A stretch of DNA of 11,078 nucleotides from an uncultured Prevotella sp. GTDB lineage: Bacteria > Bacteroidota > Bacteroidia > Bacteroidales > Bacteroidaceae. The translations under genes were made by a program, and so were the position numbers. Shown piece after piece: positions 1 through 6,404 of the stretch (its first letter is position 1; each line of letters starts with the position of its first letter). The notes under the pieces are model-generated. The model had not been told where the DNA came from. It did not search any database and saw only the letters and a list, made by a program, of their open reading frames with translations. Where the stretch lies: the NCBI GenBank assembly GCA_900553595.1, contig USEC01000049.1:1-11078 (forward strand). Reading direction: 5' to 3'.

Positions 1-54
1 CTCGTGACCCCATGCGTGACAGGCATGTATTCTAACCAACTGAACTAACGCACC
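1..54 (-). tRNA. tRNA-Asp (GTC), 3' part cut by window edge
   Basis: Bases 1-54 are identical to bases 110-163, which belong to the complete tRNA-Asp next to it. The 5' acceptor strand GGTGCGT (read on the minus strand), D arm, anticodon arm and start of the T arm are present; the rest of the T arm and the 3' acceptor strand lie outside the window. The anticodon loop CTGTCAC gives GTC. It is the second gene of a tandem pair, separated from the first by about 35 AT-rich bases, and is probably cut from the same precursor. Confidence 0.93.
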
Positions 55-89
55 AATGCGATTATTTTATACAGAATTGAGGGTGTTGG

Positions 90-163
90 CGGTGCGTACG
101 AGACTCGAACTCGTGACCCCATGCGTGACAGGCATGTATTCTAACCAACTGAACTAACGCACC
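90..163 (-). tRNA. tRNA-Asp (GTC)
   Basis: On the minus strand this folds as a complete cloverleaf. A 7-bp acceptor stem pairs GGTGCGT with ACGCACC. The anticodon stem CATGC/GCATG encloses loop CTGTCAC, giving anticodon GTC. The T arm is ACGAG, TTCGAGT, CTCGT. The discriminator base (position 90) is G, as expected for Asp. CCA is not encoded, so it would be added after transcription. A good promoter lies about 33 bases upstream, and an identical copy follows downstream. Confidence 0.97.
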
Positions 164-195
164 ATTAAGATTGCATCATTTCTTTTTAGCGAGTG

Positions 196-227
196 CAAAG
201 GTATAAAATATTTTTTATATACTCAAA
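196..227 (-). promoter_or_regulatory. Bacteroidetes-type promoter for the tRNA-Asp pair
   Basis: Read on the minus strand, TTTG (224-227) is followed after 20 bases by TACCTTTG (196-203), matching the known Bacteroidetes sigma-ABfr pattern TTTG then TAnnTTTG. Transcription would start near 188-190, about 25 bases before the tRNA 5' end. It points away from the GNAT gene, so it serves the tRNAs. Confidence 0.8.
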
Positions 228-265
228 CTTTTACACCATTATTTTTTCAATTTTACACATCATAT

Positions 266-281
266 TGCCGTTGAACCGGCA
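266..281 (-). terminator. weak hairpin after the recR operon
   Basis: Just after the GNAT stop codon, TGCCG and CGGCA can pair around a 6-base loop. No clear U-tract follows on the minus strand, so this is at best a weak or factor-assisted terminator. The stem is only 5 bp and could be chance. Confidence 0.25.
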
Positions 282-284
282 TTA

Positions 285-806
285 TCAATGAAGAATGCAC
301 TGCATGAAGCGTGCATCGGAGTAATTCTCACCGTCATACAGCCAGTCGGCAAGGAGACACCCCTCACTGAACCCCGACCTTGCAAACAACCGCAGCGAAG
401 CCTCATTGCCGGTTGCGACAACGACATACAGCTGGTGCAGATGCAGCACATGCAAGGCATAGTCCTTCGCTTTCGCCACGGCGGCACTCGCATATCCGCA
501 ACCCTGACGGGTGTTCTTTATCACGATGCTCACTTCGGCGCGACGGTGCTGAGGGTCGAAATTCACGATGTCAAGCATGCCCACGACCTCCTCTGCGGCA
601 TTCTCTATGACGAGACGCACCTGACGGTCGGCATAAATGTCGTTAGAAGCATTTGCGATGTAGTCGTGAAGCACATAGCGAGAGTACGGCACACTGGTGT
701 TGCTCACGCTCCACAGGTCGGGAGAGTTCTCCATCTGGTAGAGTGCGTCAAGGTCCTCCGGCTCCATAGCCCGCAGGTTCACGAACGGAAGTGTGGTGTT
801 GTTCAT
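285..806 (-). CDS. GNAT family N-acetyltransferase
   Basis: This 173-residue cytoplasmic enzyme is predicted to transfer an acetyl group from acetyl-CoA to an amine; the substrate is unknown. Its length is typical of RimJ/RimL/SpeG-like GNAT proteins. The acetyl-CoA-binding motif A is visible around residues 89-110 (RRAEVSIVIKNTRQGCGYAS), containing the Q/RxxGxG/A-type pyrophosphate loop RQGCGYA. The motif B-like segment VVVATGNEASLRLFARSGF lies near 128-146. The N-terminal LRAMEPEDLDALYQ matches the usual GNAT opening. The ATG overlaps the stop of the upstream glycosyltransferase in an ATGA quartet, which supports this start and suggests translational coupling. It is the last gene of the recR operon. 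An acceptor such as a spermidine, a ribosomal protein or a sugar amine cannot be chosen from sequence. Confidence 0.9.
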   Translation of the reverse strand: MNNTTLPFVNLRAMEPEDLDALYQMENSPDLWSVSNTSVPYSRYVLHDYIANASNDIYADRQVRLVIENAAEEVVGMLDIVNFDPQHRRAEVSIVIKNTRQGCGYASAAVAKAKDYALHVLHLHQLYVVVATGNEASLRLFARSGFSEGCLLADWLYDGENYSDARFMQCILH

Positions 807-1993
807 TTCAGAATCTCTTCTCCTGTTATCACAATACGCGTCTTCTGCGAGTAAGTTCCGATAGTGACATTGGGATTGGCAGAAGCTGCAAAAATGCGGA
901 AAATGTCCTCAAAGCGATAGGCATCAGTGTCGTACACCACGTTCACCGGCACCGTCTTCGGCAGATCCATGCCTATATGTCCTTCCGGGAGACGGCGGGT
1001 ATCGCCCTCGACAAAGCGTGCATCAAGTCCCTTGCGCTTCGCCAGCTGGCGGCATTGCACCACGGTCTTTCTCGAACCGATGAAGACATAGAGCGGAAAC
1101 GACTTGCGCGAATTGTGAATGAAACCGAGACTCTTGCGTATTCGGCCTATCTGCATTGTCATAAGCGCAGCAGCCGCCTTCATGTAGATAGTGAACTTTA
1201 TGGGGGCTGTTATGAGCAGACTCATGTGGCCGTAATGCTTACGGAAGAAGATGAGCATGGCTTCGTAGAACACATGCACATAGCGGAACGACGAACGCTG
1301 CGTGCTCTCGCCCTTATAGTGCAGTATCGGCAACGGCAGATACCAGTTGGAAAAGCCGCCTTTGAGCAGACGGTAGGAAAGGTCGATGTCTTCGCCGTAC
1401 ATGAAAAAGTCCTCGTCGAGCAGCCCAATCTTGTCGAGTGCCGAATGGCGCAACATGAAATATGCTCCGCTGATGACCTCTATCTGCGCCGGTTTGTCCC
1501 ACGGCAGATAACTCATATAATAATGTCCGAAACGCCGGCTTTGCGGATAACGCGCCCCAAGGCCGCTCATCTTGTAGAAGGATGTCATGGGGGTGGGCAG
1601 TCCGCGGCGCGACTCCTGTGCCACACCACCGTCGGTCTTCAGCATTTTCACGCCGACACCGCCGGCATCGGGGTGCTCGTCCATGAAGCTGACGGTCTGC
1701 TTTATGACATCCTCCCCCACCAAAGTATCGGGATTCAGCAGCAAGACATATTCGCCGACAGCCTGCCGTATCGCCACATTGTTGGCTCTGGAGAAGCCCA
1801 GGTTATGGTTGCTTGCAATGAATGTGACTTCGGGAAAGCGGTCGGAAAGGTATTCCACGGAGTCGTCTTTGGAATGGTTGTCCACGACGAATATCTCCGT
1901 TTCCATCCCATCCACGGCTCTTTGTACAGACATGAGACACTGCTCAAGGTAGTGCTTCACGTTGTAGCTCACTATGATTATTGATAACTTCAA
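803..1993 (-). CDS. GT2 family glycosyltransferase (rhamnosyltransferase-like) with extra C-terminal domain
   Basis: This 396-residue enzyme probably adds a sugar from a nucleotide-sugar donor during surface polysaccharide or lipid-linked glycan synthesis. The GT-A fold is clear: the opening SIIIVSYN (residues 4-11), FVVDNHSKDDS (35-45), NHNLGFSRANN (62-72), the metal-binding NPDT (87-90) and the probable base motif GEDIDLSYR (200-208). This pattern is that of WbbL/RfbF-like GT2 enzymes (COG1216). A hydrophobic stretch near 257-277 may anchor it to the inner membrane. Residues about 300-396 form an added domain that I do not recognise. The start is TTG at 1991-1993, overlapping the upstream stop as TTGA. 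The frame has a TAA shortly upstream and no ATG before residue 21, which would remove the nucleotide-binding strand, so TTG is the best start. The donor and acceptor are unknown. Confidence 0.92.
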   Translation of the reverse strand: MKLSIIIVSYNVKHYLEQCLMSVQRAVDGMETEIFVVDNHSKDDSVEYLSDRFPEVTFIASNHNLGFSRANNVAIRQAVGEYVLLLNPDTLVGEDVIKQTVSFMDEHPDAGGVGVKMLKTDGGVAQESRRGLPTPMTSFYKMSGLGARYPQSRRFGHYYMSYLPWDKPAQIEVISGAYFMLRHSALDKIGLLDEDFFMYGEDIDLSYRLLKGGFSNWYLPLPILHYKGESTQRSSFRYVHVFYEAMLIFFRKHYGHMSLLITAPIKFTIYMKAAAALMTMQIGRIRKSLGFIHNSRKSFPLYVFIGSRKTVVQCRQLAKRKGLDARFVEGDTRRLPEGHIGMDLPKTVPVNVVYDTDAYRFEDIFRIFAASANPNVTIGTYSQKTRIVITGEEILK

Positions 1994-2439
1994 GGTTTGT
2001 CTGGTGTTTTTTGTTGATTATCTTCAATGCAGATTTCCGCCTCGCAACGCCCCTTTGTCGGCACTACAAACGCCATGCAGAGGAAAAGGATTATGCCCAT
2101 ATAGCCGAATGCCACGCTCATGTAGAGGTAATAGAGCACGGCGTTTATGAGCATCGGCACGCAAAGCATGAGCAGGCGCAGCATACCGCAGCGCAAAAGC
2201 CCTTGCGGAGTAGCAAGACGGCGTGCCACGGCACGGAACTTGAACAGCCTCAACGCCACTGGAATGACGCAGAGAGTGAGAAGTTCCATTGCGGAAAGCA
2301 CCACAAACTCGCTGCTTGCATCGGTTCCTGCCAATGCCCCGTCGCTGAGGATGTGCGTTTCAAACAATACGATGATGATGGCTGCCACAGCCACAAAAGC
2401 GCAGAATGTGCGCATAAGTATTTTTTGTGTTTCTATCAT
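1990..2439 (-). CDS. small integral membrane protein, unknown function
   Basis: A 149-residue protein with about four hydrophobic segments: residues near 10-28 (FCAFVAVAAIIIVLF), 44-63, 84-106 and 108-128. It is very likely an inner-membrane protein. The C-terminal tail is hydrophilic and acidic (EAEICIEDNQQKTPDKP). I recognise no enzymatic motif. The ATG overlaps the recR stop in an ATGA quartet, and its own TGA overlaps the TTG start of the glycosyltransferase. Its position between recR and a membrane-associated glycosyltransferase hints at an envelope role, but that is only context. Confidence 0.85.
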   Translation of the reverse strand: MIETQKILMRTFCAFVAVAAIIIVLFETHILSDGALAGTDASSEFVVLSAMELLTLCVIPVALRLFKFRAVARRLATPQGLLRCGMLRLLMLCVPMLINAVLYYLYMSVAFGYMGIILFLCMAFVVPTKGRCEAEICIEDNQQKTPDKP

Positions 2440-3050
2440 TGCTTCGTCATTTTCGTACGGTTCAGTATCGCCCTGCCGAGCGTCACCTCATCGGTGTATT
2501 CGAGTTCGTCGCCCACAGAGATGCCACGAGCTATCACACTCAGCGCCACATCATGACCGGCGAGCTTGCGCGATATGTAGAAATTGGTGGTGTCGCCCTC
2601 CATTGTCGAGCTGAGTGCGAGTATCACCTCCTTCACTCCGCCCTCCTCCACACGCCTGACAAGCGAATCCACCTCTATATCGTTTGGACCAATGCCATCC
2701 ATCGGCGATATGATTCCGCCCAGCACATGATACAGTCCGTGATACTGCTGCGTGTTTTCCACAGCCATCACATCGCGTATGTTCTCCACAACGCATATTG
2801 TCGAGGCGTCACGGCGAGGGTTGGAGCAGATGGGGCACACATCGGTGTCGCTTATGTTGTGGCACACCCTGCAATACTTCACATCATTACGCAACGACGA
2901 CAATGCACCGGCGAATCCCTCGACATCGTCCACACTCTGGCGCAACAGATGAAGCACGAGCCGCAAGGCGGTCTTGCGGCCTATGCCGGGCAGTTTTGAA
3001 AACTCCGTCACAGCCTTTTCGAGGAGCTGCGACGGGTAAGTGTTCTCCAT
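2436..3050 (-). CDS. recR: recombination mediator protein RecR
   Basis: RecR (204 residues; usual length about 200) works with RecO, and with RecF in many species, to load RecA at single-stranded gaps during recombinational repair. All family parts are present: a helix-hairpin-helix around FSKLPGIGRKTA (residues 17-28), a four-cysteine zinc motif (C60, C63, C72, C75), and a Toprim domain from about 85 to 176 starting at ICVVENIRDV. The C-terminal signature RGISVGDELEYTDEVTL is near 175-191. The ATG shares one base with the stop of the upstream outer-membrane gene (TGATG), and its stop overlaps the next gene by 4 bases. The protein looks intact, and its embedding in an envelope operon is the only oddity. 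Confidence 0.98.
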   Translation of the reverse strand: MENTYPSQLLEKAVTEFSKLPGIGRKTALRLVLHLLRQSVDDVEGFAGALSSLRNDVKYCRVCHNISDTDVCPICSNPRRDASTICVVENIRDVMAVENTQQYHGLYHVLGGIISPMDGIGPNDIEVDSLVRRVEEGGVKEVILALSSTMEGDTTNFYISRKLAGHDVALSVIARGISVGDELEYTDEVTLGRAILNRTKMTKQ

Positions 3051-3538
3051 CAGTCCTTGAACAGATAAATGCCCACTCCCACCTTGAGACCGACAGTAGA
3101 GAAATCGCTGTGGTTCTTAAACGACTGATCGTAGTAGATGGCAGGCTCCACAGTCACCGTACCGTTAAGGAAGAAAGCGTAGCCCACTTCCACTCCAGGC
3201 ATGAAATCATCATAACCACCGGCATGAACATACTTGCAGTTCACACCAAGATAGATGCCGTTCTGCTCGATATAGTAACGGCCGCCCACGCCAAGTGAGT
3301 AAGCCGCATCGCTATTGCCCGAATTGCTATAACCCAGACTGCCAAGCAGCATGAAGTCGTTGGCTACCATATAGCCGCCCTTTGCCTGGATGCCAAGGCT
3401 GAAATCTTCCGAACCGGAATAACTCATATTAAGCCCCGTGAGCGAACCACCAATATATACCTTACCTTCCTCAAACTGTGCGTTTGCAGTCACTGCCATG
3501 AGCAAAGCCACTGCCATTGCGAATAATTTCTTTTTCAT
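3050..3538 (-). CDS. outer-membrane beta-barrel protein
   Basis: A 162-residue secreted protein with a clear signal peptide (MKKKLFAMAVALLMAVTANA, cleavage before QFEEGK). The mature part alternates polar and hydrophobic residues in several glycine- and aromatic-rich strands (for example KVYIGGSLTGLNMSYSG, FMLLGSLGYSNSG, GVGGRYYIEQNGIYLGVNCKY) and ends with the strand VGLKVGVGIYLFKD. This is typical of small Bacteroidetes porin-fold or OmpA/OmpW-like barrels. An in-frame ATG 51 bases upstream exists, but the MKKK signal peptide supports the start chosen. It is the first gene of the operon, about 60 bases downstream of the likely transcription start, and overlaps recR by one base. The ligand or role is unknown. 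Confidence 0.88.
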   Translation of the reverse strand: MKKKLFAMAVALLMAVTANAQFEEGKVYIGGSLTGLNMSYSGSEDFSLGIQAKGGYMVANDFMLLGSLGYSNSGNSDAAYSLGVGGRYYIEQNGIYLGVNCKYVHAGGYDDFMPGVEVGYAFFLNGTVTVEPAIYYDQSFKNHSDFSTVGLKVGVGIYLFKD

Positions 3539-3604
3539 TTCGTATGTATTTTTGCTTTTCCTATTTGTCGCCGAATATCGAAAAAACATCGACTATCAGC
3601 ATTG

Positions 3605-3612
3605 CAAAAGTA
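3605..3612 (-). promoter_or_regulatory. likely -7 element of the recR operon promoter
   Basis: On the minus strand TACTTTTG matches the Bacteroidetes -7 pattern TAnnTTTG. The expected TTTG about 19-20 bases upstream is poor: the T-rich stretch at 3634-3638 is the nearest. The resulting leader before the beta-barrel gene would be about 60 bases. It lies back to back with the promoter of the rightward gene. Confidence 0.6.
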
Positions 3613-3621
3613 CATAATATA

Positions 3622-3652
3622 TTTGAAAAACAGAAAAATATCGCTACCTTTG
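3622..3652 (+). promoter_or_regulatory. Bacteroidetes-type promoter for the GHL10 hydrolase gene
   Basis: TTTG at 3622-3625 is followed after exactly 19 bases by TACCTTTG at 3645-3652, a full match to the Bacteroidetes consensus. Transcription would begin near 3657-3660, leaving a very short leader of about 12-15 bases before the ATG at 3672. No Shine-Dalgarno sequence is seen. Confidence 0.8.
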
Positions 3653-3671
3653 TGCCACATTTGCACAATTG

Positions 3672-5357
3672 ATGAGACATTTATATATATTATTCCTTTT
3701 GCTATTTGTGTCGGTGCAGACACAGGCACAACCCAAGCATGAAGTGAGGGCCGTCTGGCTCACCACCATAGGCGGCATTGACTGGCCGCACTCATACGCA
3801 CAGTCCGACGCTTCTATAGAGAAGCAGAAGAACGAACTGCGACGGATTCTCGACCGTCTGCAACTCGCCAACATCAACACCGTACTGTTGCAGACACGCA
3901 TACGAGGCACTGTCATCTATCCGTCGGCCTACGAACCGTGGGACGGATGCCTCTCCGGCATGCCGGGCAAGAGTCCAGGCTACGACGCACTGCAATTCGC
4001 CATCGACGAATGCCACCGCCGCGGCATGGAGCTGCACGCATGGATTGTGACGATACCCGTGGGCAAATGGAACGCCTACGGCTGCCGGAGACTCCGCCAG
4101 AAAATGCCGCACGACATAAAGAAAATAGGTGCCGACGGCTACATGAACCCCGAAAACAGACAGACCGCCAGCTACCTCGCCGACCTCTGCGCCGAAGTGA
4201 CACGAAACTACGACATCGACGGCATACACCTCGACTACATACGCTACCCCGAGACATGGACTCTGAAAGTGTCACGCGACCGCGGACGCAGCCATATCAC
4301 CGACATCGTGGAGGCAATATCACGCCGTGTCAAGACATTGAAGCCGTGGGTGAAGATGAGTTGCTCGCCCGTAGGCAAGCACGACGACCTGTCGCGCTAC
4401 TGGAGCCGTGGATGGAACGCCTACACCACAGTGTGTCAGGACGCACAGGGATGGCTGCGCGACGGACTGATGGACGAACTCTTCCCCATGATGTACTTCC
4501 GCGACAACAACTTCTACCCCTTCGCACTCGACTGGAAGGAACAGAGCCACGGACGCATCATAGCCCCCGGACTGGGCATCTACTTCCTCTCGCCCAAGGA
4601 AAAGGACTGGCCGCTCGACGACATCACACGCGAACTCAACGTGCTGCGCGCCGAAGGCATGGGGCATGCCTACTTCCGTTCCAAGTTCTTCACCGACGAC
4701 ACAAAGGGCATCTACACCTTCGCCAAGGAACAGTTCTGCCAGTATCCGGCCCTGATTCCGCCAATGACATGGCAGAACAGCACGCCGCCAAAGAGTCCGC
4801 AATGCCTCACCCTGCAAAAGACGAAGAGCGGAGCGGCACGCCTGTCGTGGAGTCATGAGGAGAAGGACACCACCATGACACTCTTCAATGTCTATTCTTC
4901 CACCTCCTACCCCGTCTGCACCGACGATGCACGCAACCTCATAGCCACACGCCGGCAGAGCCGCAGCATCACAATACCGCACAACCCTGCGCTGCACTAT
5001 GCCGTCACCGCTACCGACCGTTACGGCAACGAGAGCACCCCTTTGCAGGAATCGTACGAAACCGCATCGCAAGCCATGTCGGCATCGCAATGTCACGAAG
5101 CCTCACTCCCGTTGCTCCACTGCGACGGCAAGCGTGTGACACTACCCGCATCTCTACGGCTCACCGATGCCAGATACCTCATAGCCACCACATTGCAAGG
5201 CTCCGTCACAGCCACCATGCCACTGCGCTTCGACGGCAACACACCGACAGCCACCGCCGATGTCAGCAGAATGCCCGAAGGGATGTACGCCCTGCGCACA
5301 CTCGGCAGAAAGGGAGTGAGCCACAGAGTGGGAATGTTTGTCATAAAAAGAAAGTGA
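3672..5357 (+). CDS. secreted GHL10/DUF187 glycoside hydrolase-like protein with Fn3-like and sorting-like C-terminal parts
   Basis: A 561-residue exported protein predicted to cleave a glycan. The signal peptide is residues 1-20 (MRHLYILFLLLFVSVQTQAQ). The catalytic GHL10 (YngK-like) barrel opens with the family hallmark EVRAVWLTTIGGIDWP (24-39) and includes QTRIRGTVIYPS (74-85), DGIHLDYIRYP (183-193) and LFPMMYF (270-276); acidic residues in these strands are candidate catalytic residues. Residues about 375-465 look like a fibronectin type III module (LSWSHEEKDT to YAVTATDRYGNES). The last ~80 residues end in MPEGMYALRTLGRKGVSHRVGMFVIKRK-like strands, resembling a type IX secretion type A sorting domain. 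An in-frame TTG lies directly before the ATG, but the ATG is preferred. The family acts on bacterial cell-wall or complex glycans in some members; the substrate here is unknown. Confidence 0.9.
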   Translation: MRHLYILFLLLFVSVQTQAQPKHEVRAVWLTTIGGIDWPHSYAQSDASIEKQKNELRRILDRLQLANINTVLLQTRIRGTVIYPSAYEPWDGCLSGMPGKSPGYDALQFAIDECHRRGMELHAWIVTIPVGKWNAYGCRRLRQKMPHDIKKIGADGYMNPENRQTASYLADLCAEVTRNYDIDGIHLDYIRYPETWTLKVSRDRGRSHITDIVEAISRRVKTLKPWVKMSCSPVGKHDDLSRYWSRGWNAYTTVCQDAQGWLRDGLMDELFPMMYFRDNNFYPFALDWKEQSHGRIIAPGLGIYFLSPKEKDWPLDDITRELNVLRAEGMGHAYFRSKFFTDDTKGIYTFAKEQFCQYPALIPPMTWQNSTPPKSPQCLTLQKTKSGAARLSWSHEEKDTTMTLFNVYSSTSYPVCTDDARNLIATRRQSRSITIPHNPALHYAVTATDRYGNESTPLQESYETASQAMSASQCHEASLPLLHCDGKRVTLPASLRLTDARYLIATTLQGSVTATMPLRFDGNTPTATADVSRMPEGMYALRTLGRKGVSHRVGMFVIKRK

Positions 5358-5360
5358 GAC

Positions 5361-5377
5361 CGGGGATTCGAGCCCCG
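5361..5377. other. GC-rich hairpin after the GHL10 gene
   Basis: CGGGG and CCCCG pair around the 7-base loop ATTCGAG, starting 4 bases after the stop codon. No U-tract follows directly; the next bases are AT-rich (GAATTTCGAATTATTAA). It could protect the 3' end of the mRNA. A looser heptamer-like tract next to it resembles the flanks of the hairpin repeats elsewhere in the window. Confidence 0.5.
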
Positions 5378-5397
5378 AATTTCGAATTATTAACCTG

Positions 5398-5414
5398 TCG
5401 GCTCTGCCGATTTT
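5398..5414 (+). terminator. possible intrinsic terminator after the GHL10 gene
   Basis: TCGGC and GCCGA pair around TCT, followed directly by TTTT. The shape is right for an intrinsic terminator, but stem (5 bp) and T-run (4) are short, and it ends only 13 bases before the next start codon. It could act as an attenuator in front of the thioesterase gene. Confidence 0.45.
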
Positions 5415-5427
5415 CAATTATACTATT

Positions 5428-6204
5428 ATGAGTCATGAATTACTTAGCAAAGTAGGAAGTTACGACTTTCTCGTAGAACCTTTCCACTGCGATTTCTCAC
5501 ATCGCATCTTCATCGGGCATCTGGGCAACCATCTGCTCAACGCCGCCGACTTCCACTCCAACGAGCGAGGCTACGGCATGGACTACCTCAACACCGTACA
5601 CAAGACATGGGTGCTCTCGCGCTTCGTAATGGAAATGCAGGAAATGCCCGTCGCCTACGACCGCATTACCGTCGATACATGGGTGGAAAACGTGATGAAA
5701 TTCTTCACAAGCCGCAACTTCGCCATACGCAATTCCAACGGCAACACCTGCGGCTACGGACGCAGCATCTGGGCAATGATAGACACCGAGACACGACAGC
5801 CTGTAGATATTCTCGCCGAACGCGACGGACTCATCACTGCCTACATAGAGGACGAGAAGCCCTGCCCCATCGAACCGTTCAAGCGTGTCAGACTGTCGAA
5901 GGACGCCAAGACGACAAAGGTCATCGACACGCATTACAGCGACATCGACGTGAACGGCCATGTGAACTCCGTGAAATACATAGAGCACATGCTCGACCTG
6001 TGGCCGCTCGACTGGTACAGACAACACAGACTCACACGCATCGACATAGCCTACACCGCCGAATCCTACTTCGGCGACCGTCTGCACCTCATCGTCGAAG
6101 ATAGTGCCGACGGCGAATTCGACATACAGATAATGAAACAGTCGCCCGACTCCGACACCCTGAAAGAGGCATGCCGTGGCAAAATAAAGTTCTGTGAAAT
6201 GTAA
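5428..6204 (+). CDS. acyl-ACP thioesterase (FatA/FatB family)
   Basis: This 258-residue cytoplasmic enzyme is predicted to hydrolyse acyl-acyl carrier protein and release free fatty acids from fatty acid synthesis. The length fits bacterial members of PF01643, a double hotdog fold. The second hotdog carries SDIDVNGHVNSVKYIEHMLD (171-190), equivalent to the plant DxNxHVNNxKYI motif, giving D174, N176 and H178 as catalytic candidates. E212 in YTAESYFGD aligns with the plant catalytic Glu, while the neighbouring plant Cys is Ser here. The first hotdog includes TWVLSRFVMEM (60-70) and the substrate-side RNFAIRN region. It is separated by 70 bases from the upstream hydrolase and has no clear promoter of its own, so some read-through transcription is likely. 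Chain-length preference cannot be told. Confidence 0.93.
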   Translation: MSHELLSKVGSYDFLVEPFHCDFSHRIFIGHLGNHLLNAADFHSNERGYGMDYLNTVHKTWVLSRFVMEMQEMPVAYDRITVDTWVENVMKFFTSRNFAIRNSNGNTCGYGRSIWAMIDTETRQPVDILAERDGLITAYIEDEKPCPIEPFKRVRLSKDAKTTKVIDTHYSDIDVNGHVNSVKYIEHMLDLWPLDWYRQHRLTRIDIAYTAESYFGDRLHLIVEDSADGEFDIQIMKQSPDSDTLKEACRGKIKFCEM

Positions 6205-6314
6205 CGAATTACGAGTTACGAATTGATGGTAGGAGGTCGAATGTCCCGCTCGACAACACTGTGTAAGGCGGCTCATTATGAATTATGAATTATGAATTCT
6301 TAATTATGAATTAA
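6205..6314. repeat. hairpin repeat copy A with AT-rich heptamer flanks
   Basis: The tract begins right at the thioesterase stop codon. Heptamers TTACGAG and TTACGAA precede GATGGTAGGAGG, then the hairpin GTCGAATG, TCC, CGCTCGAC (6236-6254). Then come AACACTG and a 3' heptamer array. Bases 6213-6254 match copy B (9022-9063) at 39 of 42 positions. In this copy two stem positions are altered (AATG against AGCG), so the stem is imperfect (one mismatch and one wobble), which suggests an older copy. Confidence 0.8.
6276..6310. repeat. heptamer tandem repeat TTATGAA
   Basis: Three perfect tandem TTATGAA units (6276-6282, 6283-6289, 6290-6296) are followed by a fourth at 6304-6310 after 7 divergent bases (TTCTTAA). 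They form the 3' flank of hairpin repeat copy A. Related TTAnGAA units flank the other copies. Confidence 0.85.
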
Positions 6315-6404
6315 CCGACCACTCCTCCTTTAAATTTCCAACTCGCAAAAGTTGAATATTACGACAACCAATATACTCTAAAAATTATCTAAAAATTAAA
6401 AATC

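Noticed and set aside
791..1984. Long plus-strand open frame opposite the glycosyltransferase gene
   Set aside because: It is the mirror of a clear GT2 gene; its His- and Arg-rich translation shows no family motif.
3539..3589. Earlier ATG for the beta-barrel protein at 3589
   Set aside because: The extension would bury a clean MKKK signal peptide and leave almost no leader after the promoter.
5358..5380. tRNA T-arm fragment suggested by GGGGATTCGAGCCCC
   Set aside because: The loop is shifted by one base from the TTCRANN rule on the plus strand, and T54 is C on the other strand; no acceptor or anticodon arm is present. Treated as a simple hairpin.
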